Below are positions 44,810-57,091 of a DNA stretch of 64,000 bases, in pieces; the stretch's first letter is position 1, and each line of letters begins with the position of its first letter. Made by a program: the position numbers and the translations under genes. The notes below the pieces were generated by a model, which saw only the letters and a program-made list of their open reading frames with translations, made no database searches and had not been told where the DNA came from. Source of the DNA: Synaphobranchus kaupii. Taxonomy: Eukaryota > Chordata > Actinopteri > Anguilliformes > Synaphobranchidae. Location: assembly GCA_029718625.1 (NCBI GenBank), contig CM056395.1, positions 25,940,827-26,004,826 of the forward strand. Direction: 5' to 3'.

Positions 44810-46450
44810 AAAAAGGGGTGAGATATGTGTAAAATATACTCATGGAAGATGATTCCAAAAAGGTGATCCTTCAAGCCCACACCCACCTCCAAACAAAAGA
44901 GGTCATTTTGCAACTCCTACCCCCAAAATGAATCCCTGGCTACCCCACTGCATACTGTAGCAACTATGCGTTAGCCCAAAGTTACAGCTCGTAGTCTAGC
45001 TAAAGCCAACAGGTCTCACCGTCTCTCAAAAGAGGATCATATAGGCTTACCTACAAAGTACATGTGCAATAGTTATATAACTGACTATGCTGGTAAAGTT
45101 CTGCCATTTTGTCCCAAACGTGGACTCCGTTTTTGTATGTAGTTTTTATCTTAAGTGACGTATGGCTCCTGTGCAGAATTAACTGATTAACGCAGTTCAT
45201 TAATTGAGTGCTCTTCATTAAGGTTTTTTCCGCATTATATTTTCTGAGCTTGAGGAAGGCCAAACATAATGTTCTATTACACTATAACGCTAACTGCAGC
45301 ATCAAAGCCCAAGATGGTATACAGCAACAAAGATAATGGCCACAATGACGCAAGGGAACAGAGTCGTTTGTCTGCGAGATTGACCGGTGAAAGAAAACTA
45401 AAAGAATGGTGGTGACAAAATGGGGGAAAATCAATGCAAATCGCTTCGCCGGAACAAAATGAGAATCAAAAATGACATGCCCATGCCTCATGTCTTCGGA
45501 AGGGAATTTTTAAACTGAATGATTAAACTAGGGGATGGCATCCGTTGCAACGTGATGAATTTTCCCCAACAGAAAACATACTTTTAGCAATCAATAGCTG
45601 TAGAATGGCCAGATAAGCAGACCTGCTCCTTGAAATTCAGTCGCAAAAAAATAAAAAAATAAATAAAATAATCGGTATTGCGGTATATATATATATTTTT
45701 TTTGCAGGAAGGCCAACTTTAAACTTCCATTAGTCTGAAAAAAAAAATGTGGAAGCACTTTGCAAGCGCCCACTAAGATCTGATTTGGGAATGCATGAAC
45801 AGCACATTGCAAACTGGGAGAGTACCAACAAGACCAAGCAAAAATGCTCTCAGCTTCCAATACTGTGATGATCAAAGGTAAAATAAAATTCATGCTCTGA
45901 ATAGCCAAAGATAATTACTTCCATAGAATTACACAAACTCAATTTTGACATGTAAGCAAAGTCCAATGCAAGGGTCACACATGATTGGTGTGTATGCATG
46001 TATGAGAGAAATGATTGGATATATAGCAGTTTCAGGTACAGCTCTAAGCAAATGACCATCTACAGATAATAAATTACAAGAATCATCAAGCCAATTTAGA
46101 TAATGCAACATAATCCAAGAAAAGCCAATATATTTTAAAAAATGAACTTTTATAAGTGGCTCAGTGGGTTGAACGTGATTGGTTGCTTGCTCCCTTCCTT
46201 CCTGGATTTAAGGGTTCAGCAGGTTACGGCAGTGTTATTTTCCTCCTTGATGCACACGAGGCGCTTACAGGCGGCCAGCTGCTGCTGCTGTTGCTGGGGG
46301 ATGCGCCTGTACTTCAGGAGGGTGTGAAATAGCCAGGGGCTCACGGCAGTGTGTGTGTGGTCAAACTGCATCGCTAACGTTATGAGGCTAAAACAGTGGT
46401 AGAATTTGAAAAATCCAATTTAAAATTCTCAGATACTGCATAACGCTCAG
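44810..46450. other. Intergenic DNA, no gene seen
   Basis: Unique-looking sequence. The stretch 45120-45250 has the homeodomain-site-rich look (TTAATTG, ATTAACG, CATTAATTG) often seen in conserved non-coding elements. This is a composition-based guess only. Confidence 0.35.
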
Positions 46451-46454
46451 AAAT

Positions 46455-46484
46455 GGGGGGGGGGGGGGGGGGGGGCGGGGGGGG
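46455..46484. repeat. Poly-G tract
   Basis: 21 G, one C, then 8 G. Confidence 0.9.
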
Positions 46485-46932
46485 CAAACCAAATCAAAAG
46501 TCTTTTGGCTAAAAAAAAACTGGAATTAATTTCATGTTTCCTCTGTCTGTCTGTCTGTCTGATCTACAGTTCTCTGTTCACCAGCCCTCGTACACCTACT
46601 GCAGAAAGAAGCACAAATGTACAAATATATAAACCTCTGGCTCATTAGATGGTTCAGCCCAGGTGTGTGTACCAGATTTCCCCCCAGACTAAGCCCTACC
46701 ATGTAAGTATGTGAGGGGAAAAAACCCTCTGAATCACAAATAAAGGTGATAAGCTAAAAATAAGCTTCTCTTGCCAGATATGAGTTAATATACTGTATAT
46801 AGATACTGTGGTCAATATAGTCCAGCACTGCTGCAGGCTTCCCATGCAGTCTCAGTAGGGTAACGGTCAATGGAGAGCTGTAAACTGTGAGAAACAACTA
46901 AAGGAAAATAGTGTATGAATATCTGACTTTAT

Positions 46933-47172
46933 CCCTTTAATGGCCGCTCAACCGTTTGGTGCAGCACTTACCACATTCACCATAGAGATGGCTCAATCAG
47001 GTGGAGTTAAGTCCCACGTTCACCATAGAGATGGCTCAATCAGATGGAAGTTAAGTCCCACGTTCACCATAGAGATGGCTCAATCAGATGGAGTTAAGTC
47101 CAACATATTTTTCAACAAGATATCAAGACTCAAAACGTGCTGTACCAAACGGATTGAGCGGCCATTAAAGGG
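46933..47172. mobile_element. MITE with three internal tandem repeats
   Basis: The ends are inverted repeats: CCCTTTAATGGCCGCTCAAC at 46933 and its complement GATTGAGCGGCCATTAAAGG near 47172, extending to ACCGTTTGGT / ACCAAACGG, about 28 bp in all. Between them lie three head-to-tail copies of a unit of about 47 bp containing TTCACCATAGAGATGGCTCA and GGAGTTAAGTCC. There is no coding capacity. The outer flanks are TTAT on the left and TTAA on the right, which could be a degraded TTAA duplication. Confidence 0.78.
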
Positions 47173-47179
47173 TTAATGC

Positions 47180-48640
47180 ATGTGCTGGTACTAACAATAT
47201 AAATATACAAATAAAAGCACTGTTTAAAATAATACATATTTTAACCCTTTAACTTTATTAATTTGACACTCTGAGCTCTGCTGTTGTAACTCGTTCTGCA
47301 CTTGAATTGTGCCTAATTAATGAAAGTAGCCTACATGTAGCTAGACCAACATTCTAGTTCATTGTTCTGTGCTAAAGACTACAAATGGCTGTATTATTAT
47401 TGGAATTTTCTTAAGTAGGCTAAAGTTTATGGCCTGCTTCTAAAAAAAAAACTTTATGGCGAAAAGATGGTCCACTAAAGTTGCTAATGTATGCTGCTAA
47501 ATTGGCTCCGTCTGTGTGTACAGCTTCCACTATCAAACAAATGCAAAATAAAAGCGCTTGATTAATAGGCTCTTTTCACTATTCTGCTCCATTTATAAGG
47601 AGCCTGAAGTGATCCTGAGAAAAGAACAGTCCCAAGTACATCTTCTATGGCTGAAAGAAAGAAAGAACATATGTAAAATACGTAAGAGAGCGATGACATA
47701 AAAAAAACGGATAAAAATGGCCCTGGTGTTTTAATCTCCCCATCGTCCTGCCTCGTCCCCACCGCCCATAGATCTTTCCGTGTTTTTTTTTTTGCATTTT
47801 TATACCAAGGTGACCATCTTTTCTTCCCACATTTACACCACTTATCATGTTTGGCTAAATGTCTCTTTGCCCTTGGAGAAATACTTTTTGTTTGCTGAAA
47901 AGACGAGAGATTTTGTTTTTGTTCGGTATGAGACCGGAGTGTTGCCGCTCTGGAGGCTCGGTCAGCCCCTGGCAGAATTGCGACTAAACAATGACGGTCG
48001 TGTTGCGCTCGTCTCCTGCCCTTGAAGAGAGGAAGTTTCAAATCCAAAGGATAATTGACTTAAGTAAACGTAATGGCTTTTGACATCTTGCAGCACAAAT
48101 CAATTCCGCAGACAATTATTTGAATCTTTCGACTCTCAGCTTTATTTAAACATCGAATTAGCCTTTCAGCAATTGAGATTAAAACAAAGATAATTACATT
48201 TTGTGCTCAGGACACATTTTATTAGAAGCATACGCGCACTGGAATTATGCTATGATTATAAACCGTCGGGATCTTTTCACAGATAATTTTATTCAAACTT
48301 TTGCCAAACATTCACAACAGATTTTCCAATAGGCTATCATTGACAATCAGGCCTATACCTGGGGTGAATATAACCATCAAGCACCGATCAGCATGTCACA
48401 ATGATACTAACAGGAACATAAGTAGTTCAAATTCCGTCTCTGGTATATGATGCAGACTGTGTTGGTTTTTGTCTGTTGTCTCGTTCCTGGAAAGAACAGT
48501 TCCAGCGTGTTGAATGGAAACATGGATTTATTAAACCTCCAGCACTTTTGCTAATGAACATAATTTATCGGTAAAATGTATTATTTTTCTGTTTTTATTA
48601 ACCGTTGCATCAGAACACGCTTTAGAGTGAAGGTGGGAAG
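47180..48640. other. Intergenic DNA, no gene seen
   Basis: Unique-looking sequence. The 47560-48250 part is complex and rich in AT-motif sites (TTAATTGA, CAATTATTTGAAT, CAATTGAGATTAAAAC) and may be conserved regulatory DNA. The 161-codon minus frame across it has no recognised domain. Confidence 0.35.
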
Positions 48641-48649
48641 CTCACTTCA

Positions 48650-48770
48650 ACCACGAACGCGGAGGGCCCACCTGGTTGATGCACTGCGGCCATTTTGTAT
48701 GTACCACAGACCGGCCGAGGTGGAGGGGGAAGCGCTTACGCAGCCAGGTATACGGGGGTGATGATCATGT
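48650..48770. repeat. Dispersed repeat, paralogue of 63495-63580
   Basis: Shares CCCACCTGGTTGATGCACTG, GGCCATTTTGT, CCACAGACC and GAGGTGGAGGGGGA, in order, with the second copy near the window end. I recall this GATGC...GCCATTTTG unit as a common fish interspersed repeat. Confidence 0.6.
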
Positions 48771-48867
48771 GACAGGATGACAGAGCCGGGGGTGGCTGCG
48801 GTTGACTTAAGAACATCATGCTTGGTGATGGGAACGGGCCGTCTAGGTTTGTCATGTAGCGCCCCCA

Positions 48868-48900
48868 ACAACACGATTGCTCTTTAACCAATCGTGTTGT
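48868..48900. repeat. Perfect short hairpin
   Basis: ACAACACGATTG and its exact complement CAATCGTGTTGT (12 of 12 pairs) flank a 9-base loop CTCTTTAAC. It lies about 100 bases from the dispersed repeat at 48650-48770 and may be part of the same or a small separate element. Confidence 0.7.
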
Positions 48901-48904
48901 ATTG

Positions 48905-49990
48905 ATCCGAATCATGAATCATGCATAGTCTTTTCTTCCAGGCTCATATTGTTAGATTATAAAACAGGCCACTGAAAGTCCAGCACAGGCAGCAAGAGTC
49001 CCATTTAAAGAAGAGCAGGAACCCTGACAGCGTTCTTTGAAATGCAAGTCAGCAACGTCTTCGGTTTAAAATCTAACGGGGCCCCAGAGCTAAGCGGATA
49101 TCTGCAGGTCTATCCCAATGATAAATACAACGGCTGAGCCTCAGACTCGCGAAAAATCAAGTGGAGGACGTGGAAGTTACAAGCCACAAGACCAAATTGA
49201 TTAAATGGCATAATTGTAGTAAAGGTCACTGCTTGATATTTGTCGAGCAGCAGAGGCGAAAGTGGCGAGTCAAAATGGCAGCATAGCGGCTAAAATCACA
49301 GACAGGTGTTGTGAGGGGCCCCAAAGAGACTCACTGTCACTCTGATATATGGCTCTAAAGCAGAGGTTTAGCCCACTAGTCCCTGCATTTAAATTACCCT
49401 CTTTGTGTTTTCCATCAGTATCACTCTTTATCGCTGCAGAAAAGAGGACTGGAAGTCATACAAATAAAAAAACTAACTAAACTTGTAAAAAAAAGAAAGG
49501 AGTTGCTTGACTGTTTTTTTTTTTTTTGATTGATTGATTGATCATAATAAGAGTATGTTATCGGAGAGCTTTATACCATGTGTATACTGTTCTGACTCTC
49601 TGAATCAACGGTGTGCTTTCCCACTGAAGTCATATCGCTGAATTTCTAGAGCTGAAACATGTCCCTTTGAGTTTCTTACCTGCCTCTATTTCACCACTAC
49701 ACTATTAGACAATGCCTTCCCTTTCACCATAGCCTGAAAGCTCAGCTACTCAATGTTTCTACTGAATTGGTATTAAGGATCTATGAGTACGTTCTTTGTT
49801 GTATAGTATAATAGAAATTGTTACATGCTGTGTCTGTACTGTTCAATAAATGTTTTGTGCATGCATTTTAGCATTGATTTTTATTTTATCGTTTTAGCTT
49901 GAAGCTGTTCTGTACCTTGGTGAGCTATTTAGTATAATTATGTGCTGAATGTTTACTGCCATATCTCTGGATAATGTTTCATGTAATGTT
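48905..49990. other. Intergenic DNA, no gene seen
   Basis: Unique-looking sequence with a T tract and TGATTGATTGATTG repeat near 49507-49541. No coding signal was recognised. Confidence 0.4.
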
Positions 49991-49995
49991 TCAAA

Positions 49996-49997
49996 TA

Positions 49998-50030
<33 letters not shown>

Positions 50031-50053
50031 TATTATTATTATTAGTAGTATTT
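49996..50053. repeat. (AAT)n / (ATT)n compound microsatellite
   Basis: About ten AAT units followed by ATT units and AGT variants. The two halves are complementary and could form a hairpin. Confidence 0.9.
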
Positions 50054-50335
50054 GTTTGGCTTTAAAAAAATCACAATTCCATACATTTGTAATTAAGTTG
50101 TGTATATTGCGAAAATATTTATTTAGCTAACATGTTTTTGTTCATGAGTCATATGAATTGCGGGTCTGAGGGCAAAGTCTTTGCACTCGATGGCTCTTGT
50201 AATGGTCTGCATTAGGCCCTGATATTGAACATCATAAAACTCTGTGGTGAGTGGATGCAATCTTGTTAACATCGATTTTTTGTGATGTTAAAAGCTCTCC
50301 AAAAATATGGAGGCAGAGATGTTTGTGATGGACCG

Positions 50336-50497
50336 TCTGTGGCGTTCTCCGTCTGGAACGAGAGAGCTCCTCACGCAGAGCTTCAGATAGAGAGAGAGAG
50401 AGAGAGAGAGTGTATTTAACCCTCTGTGGCGTTCTCCGTCTGGAACGAGAGAGCTCCTCACGCAGAGCTTCAGAGAGAGAGAGAGAGTGTATTTAAT
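50336..50497. repeat. 87-bp tandem duplication with GA tract
   Basis: Two copies of CTGTGGCGTTCTCCGTCTGG plus AACGAGAGAGCTCCTCACGC and AGAGCTTCAGA, each followed by an (AG)n tract and GTGTATTTAA. The copies differ mainly in the length of the AG tract. Confidence 0.88.
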
Positions 50498-50509
50498 CTG
50501 ACACCTGCT

Positions 50510-51810
50510 GGGGTACTCTAATGTTTCAGATAATGCTAAGTGGATCAGTTCTGTTCCCAGAGGATAGCTCACAAAAGAAAGAGGCATTCGAAAACATCCC
50601 ATCTTCTGCAAAGCGGGCATATTGTATTTTCTTTCTATTTTTTCATATTATTATTTTTTTTTTCTGTCTCCCACTTTATTGATTGTAGAACAGTGTCTCT
50701 TTCCTGACCTGAGACATTTATCTCTCCAATATTGGCTCTCTTACTAATAGCAAGTCACGTGCTGTCTTACAGTATTAAATGTTCATTTAAGTTCTCTTTT
50801 TCTTGTTTGGCATTGAAATTACCTGGCAGATCCAGATTAAGAAGTTTATCCAAAAAAATAAATAACAAATAAAAGTGATGAAAATAAGTAAATAAAGTGT
50901 AAAAAGAGCCTATTTTAAGCACGTCTAGCCTTGATTTGTGGGTTAGTAGAGGGCGGGACACGCCATCTGTTTCTCCCTGGATATGCATCAACTGTTGTTG
51001 ACACTGCAACTCCTGTGTTTTTCCTGATGCAATCAGTTAAACTGTCAAAATAGCACTTCTCTACCTTCTCTATCCTTCTATCCACCAAAATGACTACCCT
51101 CTCAGAGTTAGATTCTTATAACATCTACTATATGTTCAGAGGTAACGTTAAAGATTAGAGCAAATAGCATATGGGATAGGTTTAGCCATGTAACTTAGCC
51201 ATTAGGCGTCACGTTAGCATTAGCCTCTGTTGCTAACATTTTTACATTTATCATTATTATTTAACATTTTTTTTAACACTTTACATATCACCTTTAGCTG
51301 TCAATCATAATGTTTTCTTGTGTTGAATGGCAGAATAAAAAATACAGAATTAAGATAATTATTTTTTAATATGTATGTGTCAGAACATGAGTATTACGAG
51401 TAGCCATGGCATATTTTCACAGTGTACAGGTGTCACAGAAAAAAAGAGGTTAGTTTTTCCTTGCAAAAAACATATGGATCGACATGGACTTAGCAGTTAG
51501 GGGTGGGGCTTGAGTGTGCAATAAACAGCTCTACGGCGATAGGGGGCAGAAAAGACATTCAGAGATTATTTATCTTGTTATTTTTCACAGCATTACAAGT
51601 CATGTTGTACTTCAATGACCACTCAAGGGATGCAATTTTGAGCAAGGAGTGTCAACTGGTAGCTGTTTCAATGAAAAACAACGAGGTGAGAGTTTCAGCA
51701 TGCTGTCCTGCATTTTAGTTTTCTTTGTCTTGTGGGATAAATATGTGAGGTGTTTGTGTAGTGCAATGTCCACTAAAGATGACATCACCCTCTGGAGCCC
51801 CGGTAACAGT
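50510..51810. other. Intergenic DNA, no gene seen
   Basis: AT-rich unique-looking sequence. The 80-codon minus frame at 50767-51009 and others show no recognisable domain. Confidence 0.4.
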
Positions 51811-51822
51811 GTGATTAGTCCT

Positions 51823-51889
51823 GGTCAGAAACCGTTGGTCAGAAGCTTAGCAACTGGTCAGAAGCCATTGGTCAGAAGCTTAGCAACTT
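51823..51889. repeat. 33-bp tandem duplication
   Basis: Two copies of GGTCAGAA(A/G)CC(G/A)TTGG followed by TCAGAAGCTTAGCAACT. Within each copy GGTCAGAA itself occurs twice. Confidence 0.85.
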
Positions 51890-52073
51890 AGATGAAGCTG
51901 CGCAGAATGGCAATTGAAGTCTGCTGTACAAAACCTACAGCAGCTGCAACTCTGTTACATTTAATTAGCCGAATGGGTTCTCAAAATGGAGCCACAGCTG
52001 ACCCGCCTTACACAACAGACGACATTGTTAAAACTGTTGGGCCTCGACTCTTCAGAGTGGAGTAAAGAATTTA

Positions 52074-52418
52074 TTGCGGTTATTTTGCGTCATTTTGTGC
52101 GGTCCGGAGCGGTGGGGGCCTTTCTCCTGCGTTACGTGGAAACGTCTTCGTCGGGATGAAACCGCGTATCCCGCTACGTCTAGAGGAAGAAACATGCTGG
52201 GAGCAGCGGAGGGAGTCGACATGCAGGAATGCAGGGGATATTTCAGCACCATTATTGACCTCTACAGCCAGGAGGCCTTTTACGTGGAGATGGATATGCT
52301 CTGTCTATTCTGGGTAGAAAAAAGAAAATCGAAAAGGTGCAAAAAAAAAAAAAAAAAAAAAAAAAACGAAGAAAAACGTGCAACGGTTTTGTCACTACTT
52401 GAACGATTTGCCTTGTAG
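52074..52418 (+). other. Unrecognised open frame ending in poly-A tract
   Basis: A 114-codon frame in moderately GC-rich sequence. The middle part (about 52190-52320) has a protein-like mix: a Met-Gln-Glu-Cys segment, then YFSTIIDLYSQEAFYVEMDM, then a Lys/Arg-rich end running into 26 A at 52341-52366. The A tract could be the tail of a retroposed transcript, but no target duplication or known family is evident. Chance remains likely. Confidence 0.18.
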
Positions 52419-52419
52419 C

Positions 52420-53275
52420 TTCTGTTTACGGTGTTATAATTTGTTTTCAAAGTTGATGGGATCCATTAAGCGGTTTGTATTGATTGGCTCGTTGGGCCTG
52501 TGGACACGGGGAAGAAAAAGCACTATATTCTCTGTGTCCCGCATTTGCATGTGATGTGTTGGCCTGGTGGCGGCCGTATCAGCACCCCAGAATACAGATA
52601 TGCACCCCGAGTCTTGTAGCTCCAGTAATTCAAGGACAGTGTTCAGAATATTAACGTGTGGAAATGATCCGGGTGGCACCAGGTCTCAATGTAGGGCACA
52701 GTTTTGCTGACAACTTGGAATGATACCTTTGCATGCATAAATTCACTGTGGAACAAACATTCACATAGCCACATACCTCCCTACATTAAAGATACAGTAG
52801 GTCCCTCCTAAATACTACAGCCAAGTGCAACTGGCCCAGGCAAGTGTAGTCTTATAAATTTGTTTTACATTGGAAAATAAATTTAGTATTTCTTTGTTAT
52901 TGTACAAATAATTCAGAAGGTCAATTAAAGATGAAGGTTGAACACACAGGATTGAATTACACATTTTATTTTTATCTAATTTCACCAGGTTTTCACGCTG
53001 CGATTTCAAAGTAGAAATGGACAAAAGACTATTGAATTAGGAGTTATAGGGAAATTAATTTCAGCTCATTTGCAGCATTGACTATAATGGACCCGCAGCT
53101 GTCACTGCTGTAAATGAGACGTTATTGAAGCCCTAAGCTCATTACTTGTGCCACCCGGATACGGCGGAGGAAGGGCAGCTCAGCTCATTCTCCCCTCTTT
53201 AGAAGAGCAAACGCGTGCTTCCCCACCGTCTTTAGGACGTAACTCTTGGCGCCACGAATTAGAATCAGAGAAACG
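52420..53275. other. Intergenic DNA, no gene seen
   Basis: Unique-looking sequence without recognisable coding or repeat content. Confidence 0.4.
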
Positions 53276-53283
53276 GTGCGATT

Positions 53284-53430
53284 CACACTGTACATACACA
53301 CTGTAGGTACACACTGTACACACACTATACATACACACTGTACAAACACACTGTACATACACACTGTGCATACACACTGTACATACACACTGTGCATACA
53401 CACTGTACATACACACTGTACATACACACT
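53284..53430. repeat. 13-bp tandem repeat
   Basis: About eleven copies of CACTGTACATACA with variants (GTGCATACA, GTAGGTACA, GTACAAACA). Because 13 is not a multiple of 3, the frames through it cycle as Thr-Val-His-Thr-type repeats. They are not genes. Confidence 0.9.
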
Positions 53431-53434
53431 GTGT

Positions 53435-54315
53435 CGTGTTGTTGTTTTTGTTAAACCCCAGATGTGATGTCATTTTAGCCTTGCGTGCTTTCATTTTCAA
53501 ACATTAATCTATGAGTCATCTGTCTATGATGTCAGACCCCAGGGAGGGTACCTGGGTGTATTGCTTCCTGGCAGTGCAACCCATGGCAGTGACTTCATTC
53601 CCCAACAAGAGGCTTCACGCAGCTCCAAAAATCAAACGGCTAAAATCAGCTTTTCCTGACAATTGGAGGATCAGATTGCTACATACGAATCCCTGCAGTT
53701 TACAATCATTAATACCAGAAATATAGCAAGAAAAAAACATTTGAAATAATACATTTGAAATAATAAATAGTTTTAGAGTCCAATGCTTCTGAACAAGAAA
53801 AAAGAAGTGGGACAATAAAAAATGCAATTAATTTTCATGGAATACTCATAAAATATGATACAATGTCAGAGAAAGTGTTGTTTCAAAGAGAAAATTTCAA
53901 GGTAAACCACAAAGATGTTAAAACCTTGAAAAGAGAAATGGTTTTATACCTTTTGAACAGCCTGGATGACGTATTGTGAACCTTGACTTATCCCCAGCGA
54001 AATGGGGGCCTTATGGGGGTCTTATATATTAACGTTATATTGGTTTTCATTAAGAAATGGGTTGGGCCAAATGCATACCATTTGATGAACCCCAATTCCA
54101 TGTGGTTTATCCTGTTATCCAATTGAAAATAACAATTAAAAAAATTGTAGTAGTTCAAATTGTTCTTTGTTTTAGATGTTAATTTGACATGATTAATGGC
54201 TGTTCTTTTTTTAATTTTTTTTTAGATTTGGGATTCAGCCGAATCTTTTGTGCCACTTTTGATATTGTGTGAGTATATTCTGTTACATTTCTAATAGAGT
54301 GCAAATATATTATTG
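53435..54315. other. Intergenic DNA, no gene seen
   Basis: AT-rich sequence with no recognised coding signal. A short duplicated word, ATTTGAAATAATA, occurs twice at 53738-53765. Confidence 0.4.
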
Positions 54316-54323
54316 GTCCTTAA

Positions 54324-54733
54324 AGGTTGTATCAGCGATTTTGGGTGGAAACATAAATGATCACATTCATCTGATTTTTCCTCACGATCCGCTAGCTGCC
54401 CGCCCCATAAGCAGGCCGTCAAAAAACCGCGTCTCTGTAGGCAGCCTATGCTCCGAGATCGTACACAAAAACAAATGGTACTACCAACCACTCAAAACCA
54501 AAATAAACAGTATTCCAACCAATCACAATGATCTGCACAAACGCTAATACTCTTATCTCGCTGAAATCTTGACGGATTTACAAACGGTTTGGTTTCTTAC
54601 AAACGTTATTAACGTGGTTATAATTCTGGATGCTTGAACACTATTTTTTAAAACATAACATAATTATTCATAAGTATGTTTGTTTGGGATTTTGCTTCAG
54701 AAGTGACGTCACCCAAAATCGCTGATACAACCT
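54324..54733. mobile_element. TTAA-type MITE (piggyBac- or Kolobok-like ends)
   Basis: A 410-bp element whose ends are near-perfect inverted repeats: AGGTTGTATCAGCGATTTTG (left) and CAAAATCGCTGATACAACCT (right), about 23 bp with GGGT/ACCC. Both ends are directly flanked by TTAA (54320-54323 and 54734-54737), the target of piggyBac and Kolobok superfamilies. The interior has no transposase. The 92-codon frame inside is not recognised. Confidence 0.85.
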
Positions 54734-54744
54734 TTAAAAGAAGT

Positions 54745-55880
54745 AATGAATAAATGAATAAATGCTTGAAGGGAACAGAAGGCTGTGGGTTTTACCATTG
54801 AGTGTGTTTCTGTGAAGAATGGGGGGGGGGTACTGGACGCTTTCATTGCTTGTACAGCCCAGCCCATCTCTTTCTCCGCCCTACCCTACCCCTCATCATT
54901 GGGGCAACAGGTTGCCAGTTTGGCTGATTCATGTACTGTGTCAGAACTCCCCCCACATCATCCACGATTTCCCTCAGACTCCCATCACGCGTAACCCATG
55001 ATAAACCACAGCGCCTCATGACAAATCTTTTGCTTATGACGAAGCATTTCATCTACTGTTCTCCATGGGTGTGATTCCAATCAGGGCCCAGGGGACAATG
55101 GTGGTGACGCGCGGCCCAGCGACTCCTTAAATGCAATCTCACCGCGCGGAACTCCAACCTTAATCACAAGACGGACATGGGTTGACTTATTTATTTATTT
55201 AGATTTGTTTGCATAGACCATCAGACCTGGAGTGAGAAATTGATTGTAAATAAAATGTAAAGCTGGCCAGTTCCGCGGAAGGATTCGTCAGCTGCTTTGA
55301 CACCGGGGTTCAATCGACCACAAAAATATCGACAAAGGAAAACAAAAAAAAAAAAACACAATAATAATCCCTCAAGGAATGCGATGCCACCCTGTCGTTT
55401 CACTGTCATTCTAGCCTCTTTCTGAAGCCCTTTCTGCTGCGGCGGTGAGCTTATTAATGAGCTGATTTCATATCATAACCCTCCCATGTCCCGGTTATTA
55501 ACATAAATAACGGTTTTTCTCCATTAACGCTACATGTGTATGCCAAGCACCTGGTCAACTTGTGGATGTGCAAACACTACTATTTCTTAGCAAGTCTTAG
55601 CGTAAACATTGTTCTCAGCGCTCTGGTTATTATTTCCCTCCTCCCTCACACATTGCCTTCATCCCTGCCCGGCGGTCCCTTATTTCATTACTCATTCACA
55701 CGAACACGTGCAGTATATCAGAATAGCGCCTGGACTACAGCTGCGTTTGGAGGAAGAGAGAGAGCGGGCGTGTTGCTTTGCTCACGACTGAAGCACTCGT
55801 CTGTCTGCGTGTCTTCTGCAGAGAGGGGGAGTGCAGCTGAGGGCGGTCTATAGAAGCAGAAGAAATCAATCGAATTTAGT
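54745..55880. other. Intergenic DNA, partly GC-rich, no gene seen
   Basis: Complex sequence. The stretch 55080-55560 has a mixture of CG-containing and TTAATGAG/ATTAACAT-like words compatible with conserved regulatory DNA, but nothing direct proves it. Open frames on both strands at 55536-55954 have no domain. Confidence 0.35.
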
Positions 55881-55883
55881 CGC

Positions 55884-56075
55884 GTTAGGCATTTAGCAGA
55901 CACTCTTACACAGAGGATTCTCATTTTAACATACAGTAGGGTCCATTCATACAACTGGATGCATACTGAAGCAATTCAGGTTAGGTACCTTGGTCAAGAG
56001 TGGGAATGATGGGAATAAAAACCTGCAACCCCAGGGTTACAAATTATAGGACAAGTATAGTATAGTACACTTTCA
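55884..56075 (-). mobile_element. tRNA-derived SINE, full-length-like
   Basis: On the minus strand it follows the same order as the 5085 copy: GGGGTTGCAGG(TTT) box-B region, CTCTTGACCAAGGTACCTAA, CTGAATTGCTTCAGTATGCA, TCCAGTTGTATGAATGG, and the tail GTAAGAGTGTCTGCTAAATG. Its A and B boxes have decayed, but the 3' half is the best preserved in the window. Confidence 0.72.
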
Positions 56076-56079
56076 CCAA

Positions 56080-56630
56080 TGTTTGAAGACAAAGCACAGA
56101 GACGCACAACAGGGTTTATTAGCTTTTGGAATCAAGACTGAAATATTTATTTCTGTAAAATGAATATTCTTTTTTAAAATTTTTATCATGTAATTGTCAT
56201 ATTTCTCATATTTCATACATCTTATCTATCACCTTGGTTGGTCTGTGCGCCGTGTTATTTTTAGGATGGGGCTAAACAAAAAATAGATGAGTGATTTTAT
56301 TACCCTTCAAATAGAGCCTTAAAAATAAATTGCCAGCCCACGAGCCATCTTTAAAAATGCCACGGTGGAATTCATTTGTCTTGTTCAATCATGTCATTCG
56401 GGAGGACATTACACCGACGACAGTCCATACATGTGAGCGCCTTGAATCTGGAGGTTTATTTTTACGTCTATTACAGGGCTGACCACTCTGAAGGAGATTA
56501 AAAGGGCGCCATCATTGTGTTAGATCAGTGCCCTCTCCTGCTGTTTTAAAACAGATTTTTTTTTTTCTTCTTTTTTTTGTGTGTGCAGATTTGGTAAACA
56601 CTGCTGCTGTTCTTGGTTGCGTTCGGCGCT
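56080..56630. other. Intergenic DNA, no gene seen
   Basis: AT-rich sequence with a T tract near 56556-56579. No coding signal was recognised. Confidence 0.4.
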
Positions 56631-56634
56631 CACA

Positions 56635-56704
56635 CTAGCCTGGTGTTGCCGCCTCTACTAGCCTGGTGTTGCCGCCGCTACTAGCCTGGTGTTGCCGCCG
56701 CTAC
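56635..56704. repeat. 22-bp tandem repeat, three copies
   Basis: Three head-to-tail copies of CTAGCCTGGTGTTGCCGCC plus TCT/GCT and A. Confidence 0.85.
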
Positions 56705-57091
56705 CGTTGGCTGGAGTTTCCCTTAAAGTTTCCCTTCTATTTAAAATACGTGGGTTTCCATTAAAAATAGCCTATAATTTGGGCTAGTTTTGAGTCACCA
56801 TTTAGCTGGAAAGTTTTTCAAGATCTGGCAACCCTGCGCCCCACTCTTGCGCTGCCATGTCATGTGTTGTTTTTGTTGTATTTGAAGGAAAACGTCAGCG
56901 AAGCTGTGCCTCATTTTTTAAAAAGGAAGCTTCACGTCATATTTATGTGACCAAAATGTTCGTGTACTTCTTGAAAAGTGTGCTCCCGAATGTACTCAGC
57001 GAAACCCCGGAAGTAAGTGTGTCATCTGGGTGTTTGAAGTATACTGCAATTTGAAAAATCTTCGCATACTCCACGACTTTCCCGCCCTATC

